A DNA stretch of 14,968 nucleotides, taken from assembly GCA_011390455.1 (NCBI GenBank), contig JAABSI010000072.1, positions 1 to 14,968 of the forward strand, given 5' to 3'. Positions 12,504 to 14,968 of the stretch are shown one piece after another (the stretch's first letter is position 1; each line of letters opens with the position of its first letter). The notes beneath the pieces are model-generated. The model did not search any database and had not been told where the DNA came from. It saw only the letters and a program-made list of their open reading frames with translations. Made by a program: the position numbers and the translations under genes. The stretch comes from Trueperaceae bacterium (GTDB lineage: Bacteria > Deinococcota > Deinococci > Deinococcales > Trueperaceae).

Positions 12504-14507
12504 ATGCTCTTCGACGGCCCCGTACCCCTCCTCGCCGGTGTCCTCGGCCTGCTGCTCGCGGTCTATGCCTACCGGCAGCTGCGCGCGCTCCCGACGGGGG
12601 GCGCCGCGCTCACGGACGTGGCGGACCAGATCCGCGACGGCGCGCTGCGCTTCTTGAAGCGCGAGTTCGTCGTCCTGGCGCCCTTCGCGGTCGTCATCGC
12701 GGCGGCCGCGTGGTTCGCGCTCGGCGGGCGCTCGGCGGTCGCCTTCGCGGTCGGTGCGCTCGCCTCCTCGATCACCGCGGTGGTGGGGATGGCGGTCGCG
12801 TCCCGCGCGAACGTGCGCACCACCCAGGCCGCCCATGCCGATGGCGCCGCGAAGGCGCTGGTCGCCGCGTTCGGCGGCGGCGCGGTGATGGGGCTCACGC
12901 TCGCCTCGCTGGGGCTCGTCGGGCTGGGGACGCTCGCGTGGGCGTTCGGGCTCGACGCCGGCACCGCCACCGTGCTCCAGAGCTTCGGGGTGGGGGCCTC
13001 GCTGGTCGCGCTGTTCTTCCGCGTGGGGGGCGGGATCTACACCAAGGGCGCGGACGTGGGCGCCGACCAGGTGGGCAAGCTCGAGGAGAACATCCCCGAG
13101 GACGACCCGCGCAACCCCGGAGTGATCGCCGACAACGTCGGCGACATCGTGGGCGACACGGCCGGCATGGGCTCCGACCTGTTCGAGTCGTACGCCGGCT
13201 CGATCATCGCGACGATCGTCCTCGCCGCGACGCTGGGCGAAGCGGCCCGCGTGGCGCTGGGCTCGTCCGCCGCGCTCATGGCGCTGCCGCTCGTCCTCGC
13301 CTCGGTGGGGCTCGGGTGCTCGGCGATCGGGGTCGTGATCGTGCGCGCCTTCGCGGACCGCGCGCCCGCGACCGCGCTGCGCGCCGGTTCGACGGGCGCC
13401 GCGCTCCTGTTCCTGCTGTCCGCGCTCGCCGTGATCGCCGGCCTCGGGGTCGCGCCCAAGGTCGCCATCGCGGTCGCCGCCGGCACCCTGGGCGGCATCG
13501 CCATCGGCTACGCCACCGAGTTCTCCACCAGCGGCGGCGCGGTGCGGCGCCTGGCGGAGGCGGCCGAGACCGGCGCGGCCTCGGTCATCATCGCCGGACT
13601 AGCGCTCGGGTTCGGGTCGACGCTCGTCCCGGTCGTTCTCCTGGCGACCGTGATCGGCGTCGCCAGCGCGGCGGCGGGGCTCTACGGGGTGGGCATCGCG
13701 GCGGTCGGCATGCTCGGCACGGTGGCGATGACCATGGCGATCGACGGCTTCGGCCCCATCTCCGACAACGCCGGCGGCATCGCCGAGATGGCGAGCCTGG
13801 GGACCGCGACGCGCGACGTCACCGACGAGCTCGATGCCCTGGGCAACACCACCGCCGCCGTCGGCAAGGGGTTCGCGATCGGCGCGGCGGCGCTCGCGGC
13901 GCTGACGATCCTGGCGGCCTACGTCCAGACGGTCGCCGCCCTGCGCCCGGGCTTCGCGCTCGCCTTCGACGACCCGCGGGTGCTGCTCGGGATGCTGGCG
14001 GGTGGCGCCGTGCCCTTCGTGGTCGGGGCGCTCACGATCCGCGCCGTGGGCGACGCGGCGCTGGCGATCATCGCCGAGATCCGGCGCCAGTTCCGCGAGA
14101 TCCCCGGGCTCCTCGAGGGCACCGGCAAGCCCGACGCTGCCCGCTGCGTCGACCTAGCGACGCAGGCGGCGCTGCGCAAGATGGTGCTGCCCGGCGCGCT
14201 CGCCGTGGCGACGCCGGTGGTCGTGGGCTTCGCCTTCGGGCCCGAGGTCCTGGGCGGGATGCTCGGCGGCGCGCTGGTGACGGCCGTGCTGCTCGCGCTG
14301 ATGATGGCGAACGCCGGCGGCGCGTGGGACAACGCCAAGAAGTACATCGAGGCGGGCCACTTCGGCGGCAAGGGCTCGCCGGCGCACCACGCCTCGATCG
14401 TCGGCGACACCGTCGGCGACCCCTTCAAGGACACCGCGGGGCCGTCGCTCAACATCCTGATCAAGCTGATGGCGATCGTGGCCTTGGCGATCGCGCCGCT
14501 GTTGTGA
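12504..14507 (+). CDS. hppA: Membrane-bound ion-pumping pyrophosphatase, K+-dependent type
   Basis: This 667-residue polytopic membrane enzyme couples PPi hydrolysis to export of H+ and/or Na+. The PPi/Mg2+ site is clear. D184 to E194 forms the D-x7-K-x-E motif ([11 protein letters not shown]), followed by [20 protein letters not shown] and [17 protein letters not shown]. Later come [27 protein letters not shown] and [30 protein letters not shown] has Ala at 451 and Gly at 454, where K+-independent enzymes carry Lys and Thr, so it should be K+-stimulated. E228 in LFESY occupies the helix-6 Glu position found in Na+-pumping relatives, so Na+ transport is possible; the ion is not settled by sequence. 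The length is in the usual bacterial range (about 660-720). The ATG is supported by GGAGGT 5 nt upstream. The methyltransferase ATG lies 19 nt after the stop, suggesting co-transcription. Confidence 0.95.
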   Translation: MLFDGPVPLLAGVLGLLLAVYAYRQLRALPTGGAALTDVADQIRDGALRFLKREFVVLAPFAVVIAAAAWFALGGRSAVAFAVGALASSITAVVGMAVASRANVRTTQAAHADGAAKALVAAFGGGAVMGLTLASLGLVGLGTLAWAFGLDAGTATVLQSFGVGASLVALFFRVGGGIYTKGADVGADQVGKLEENIPEDDPRNPGVIADNVGDIVGDTAGMGSDLFESYAGSIIATIVLAATLGEAARVALGSSAALMALPLVLASVGLGCSAIGVVIVRAFADRAPATALRAGSTGAALLFLLSALAVIAGLGVAPKVAIAVAAGTLGGIAIGYATEFSTSGGAVRRLAEAAETGAASVIIAGLALGFGSTLVPVVLLATVIGVASAAAGLYGVGIAAVGMLGTVAMTMAIDGFGPISDNAGGIAEMASLGTATRDVTDELDALGNTTAAVGKGFAIGAAALAALTILAAYVQTVAALRPGFALAFDDPRVLLGMLAGGAVPFVVGALTIRAVGDAALAIIAEIRRQFREIPGLLEGTGKPDAARCVDLATQAALRKMVLPGALAVATPVVVGFAFGPEVLGGMLGGALVTAVLLALMMANAGGAWDNAKKYIEAGHFGGKGSPAHHASIVGDTVGDPFKDTAGPSLNILIKLMAIVALAIAPLL

Positions 14508-14526
14508 CGGTGGGTGCGTCTTGACC

Positions 14527-14968
14527 ATGCGCCTGCTCGACCTCGTCCACCGTGCGCCCCGCCCCGAGCCCTGGGCGGAGGGCGACAACATCCCCTGGAA
14601 CGAGCCGGGCTTCAGCGCCCGGATGCTGCGCGAGCACCTGTCGCAGGCGCACGACCACGCCAGCCGGCGCAGCGCCACGATCGACCGTCAGGTGGCCTGG
14701 ATCCACGCAGCGCTGCTGCACGAGACTCCGTCGCGCGTCCTCGACCTCGGCTGCGGGCCGGGGCTGTACGCGGCCCGCCTCGCCGCCCTCGGCCACCGCT
14801 GCCTCGGCGTCGATTTCTCGCCGGCCTCGATCCGGTACGCGCGCGAGCGCGCCGCCGCGGACGGGTCGGCGTGCGCGTACGTCGAGGGCGACCTGCGGCA
14901 GGCGGACTTCGGCCGCGACCACGACCTCGCGATGCTGCTCTACGGCGAGCTGAACGTCTTCGCGCCCG
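14527..14968 (+). CDS. Class I SAM-dependent methyltransferase, 5' part
   Basis: The first 147 codons are visible before the window ends. After an N-terminal helical region ([18 protein letters not shown] at 21-38, then ASRR and a helix [12 protein letters not shown]) comes the SAM-binding motif VLDLGCGPG (71-79). The acidic strand-2 residue D96 follows in GVDFSP, then EGDLR (120-124) before motif IV near LLYGELN. This order is typical of Rossmann-fold methyltransferases; the substrate cannot be told. The start is taken as ATG 14527, 19 nt after the hppA stop. An in-frame TTG at 14521 is an alternative. No clear Shine-Dalgarno is seen. Confidence 0.85.
   Translation, partial: MRLLDLVHRAPRPEPWAEGDNIPWNEPGFSARMLREHLSQAHDHASRRSATIDRQVAWIHAALLHETPSRVLDLGCGPGLYAARLAALGHRCLGVDFSPASIRYARERAAADGSACAYVEGDLRQADFGRDHDLAMLLYGELNVFAP

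Noticed and set aside
12413..14524. 703-codon open frame overlapping hppA in another frame
   Set aside because: The Arg/Gly/Ala-rich translation has no domains, while the overlapping frame encodes a complete pyrophosphatase with all catalytic motifs.

Overview
The window is a very GC-rich, densely coded bacterial chromosome segment with strong G/C bias at third codon positions. Several genes start with GTG or TTG, and several -10-like boxes (TAnnnT) sit only 8-9 nt upstream of a start codon, which suggests leaderless mRNAs. These traits fit a high-GC actinobacterium, perhaps a deep-branching lineage (Acidimicrobiia, Nitriliruptoria or Thermoleophilia-like), but no rRNA or marker gene is present, so this is an inference. 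I saw no IS element, phage gene, CRISPR array, tRNA or rRNA. The content looks like ordinary chromosomal metabolism and ion homeostasis.

Layout. (1) 1-866, plus strand: the 3' end of cutA, then a small membrane-anchored protein with a C-terminal J domain. (2) 876-7549, minus strand, reading right to left: an NfsA-like nitroreductase, a short leader ORF, a LarA-type nickel-pincer racemase/epimerase homologue, a gluconokinase overlapping it by 4 nt, an MntP-like efflux protein, a stand-alone FdhF/YdeP-type molybdopterin oxidoreductase, and its sulfurtransferase FdhD. (3) 7709-10495, plus strand: a P2A (Ca2+-type) P-type ATPase divergent from the nitroreductase, with a 16-bp palindrome just upstream of its start. 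(4) 10570-12281, plus strand: a GNAT-fold (FemAB/BioF2-like) acyltransferase and a PRC-barrel protein, followed by a textbook intrinsic terminator. (5) 12504-end, plus strand: a membrane pyrophosphatase (HppA) with K+-dependent sequence signatures and a leader that can fold over its Shine-Dalgarno site, then a class I SAM methyltransferase cut by the window end.

How the genes may work together. The clearest functional pair is the LarA homologue and gluconokinase. A 2-hydroxyacid epimerase whose stop codon overlaps the start of a gluconate kinase suggests a route from a C2-epimeric sugar acid (such as D-mannonate) to D-gluconate and then 6-phosphogluconate. The oxidoreductase and fdhD form a second unit, since FdhD sulfurates the Mo cofactor of such enzymes. 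The P-type ATPase, MntP-like protein, CutA and pyrophosphatase all concern cation homeostasis, but nothing in the sequence shows they are co-regulated.

All gaps between genes are under 300 bases. The larger ones (6578-6760, 7550-7708, 11647-11816, 12282-12503) hold the leader ORF, promoters, palindromes and terminators listed below.
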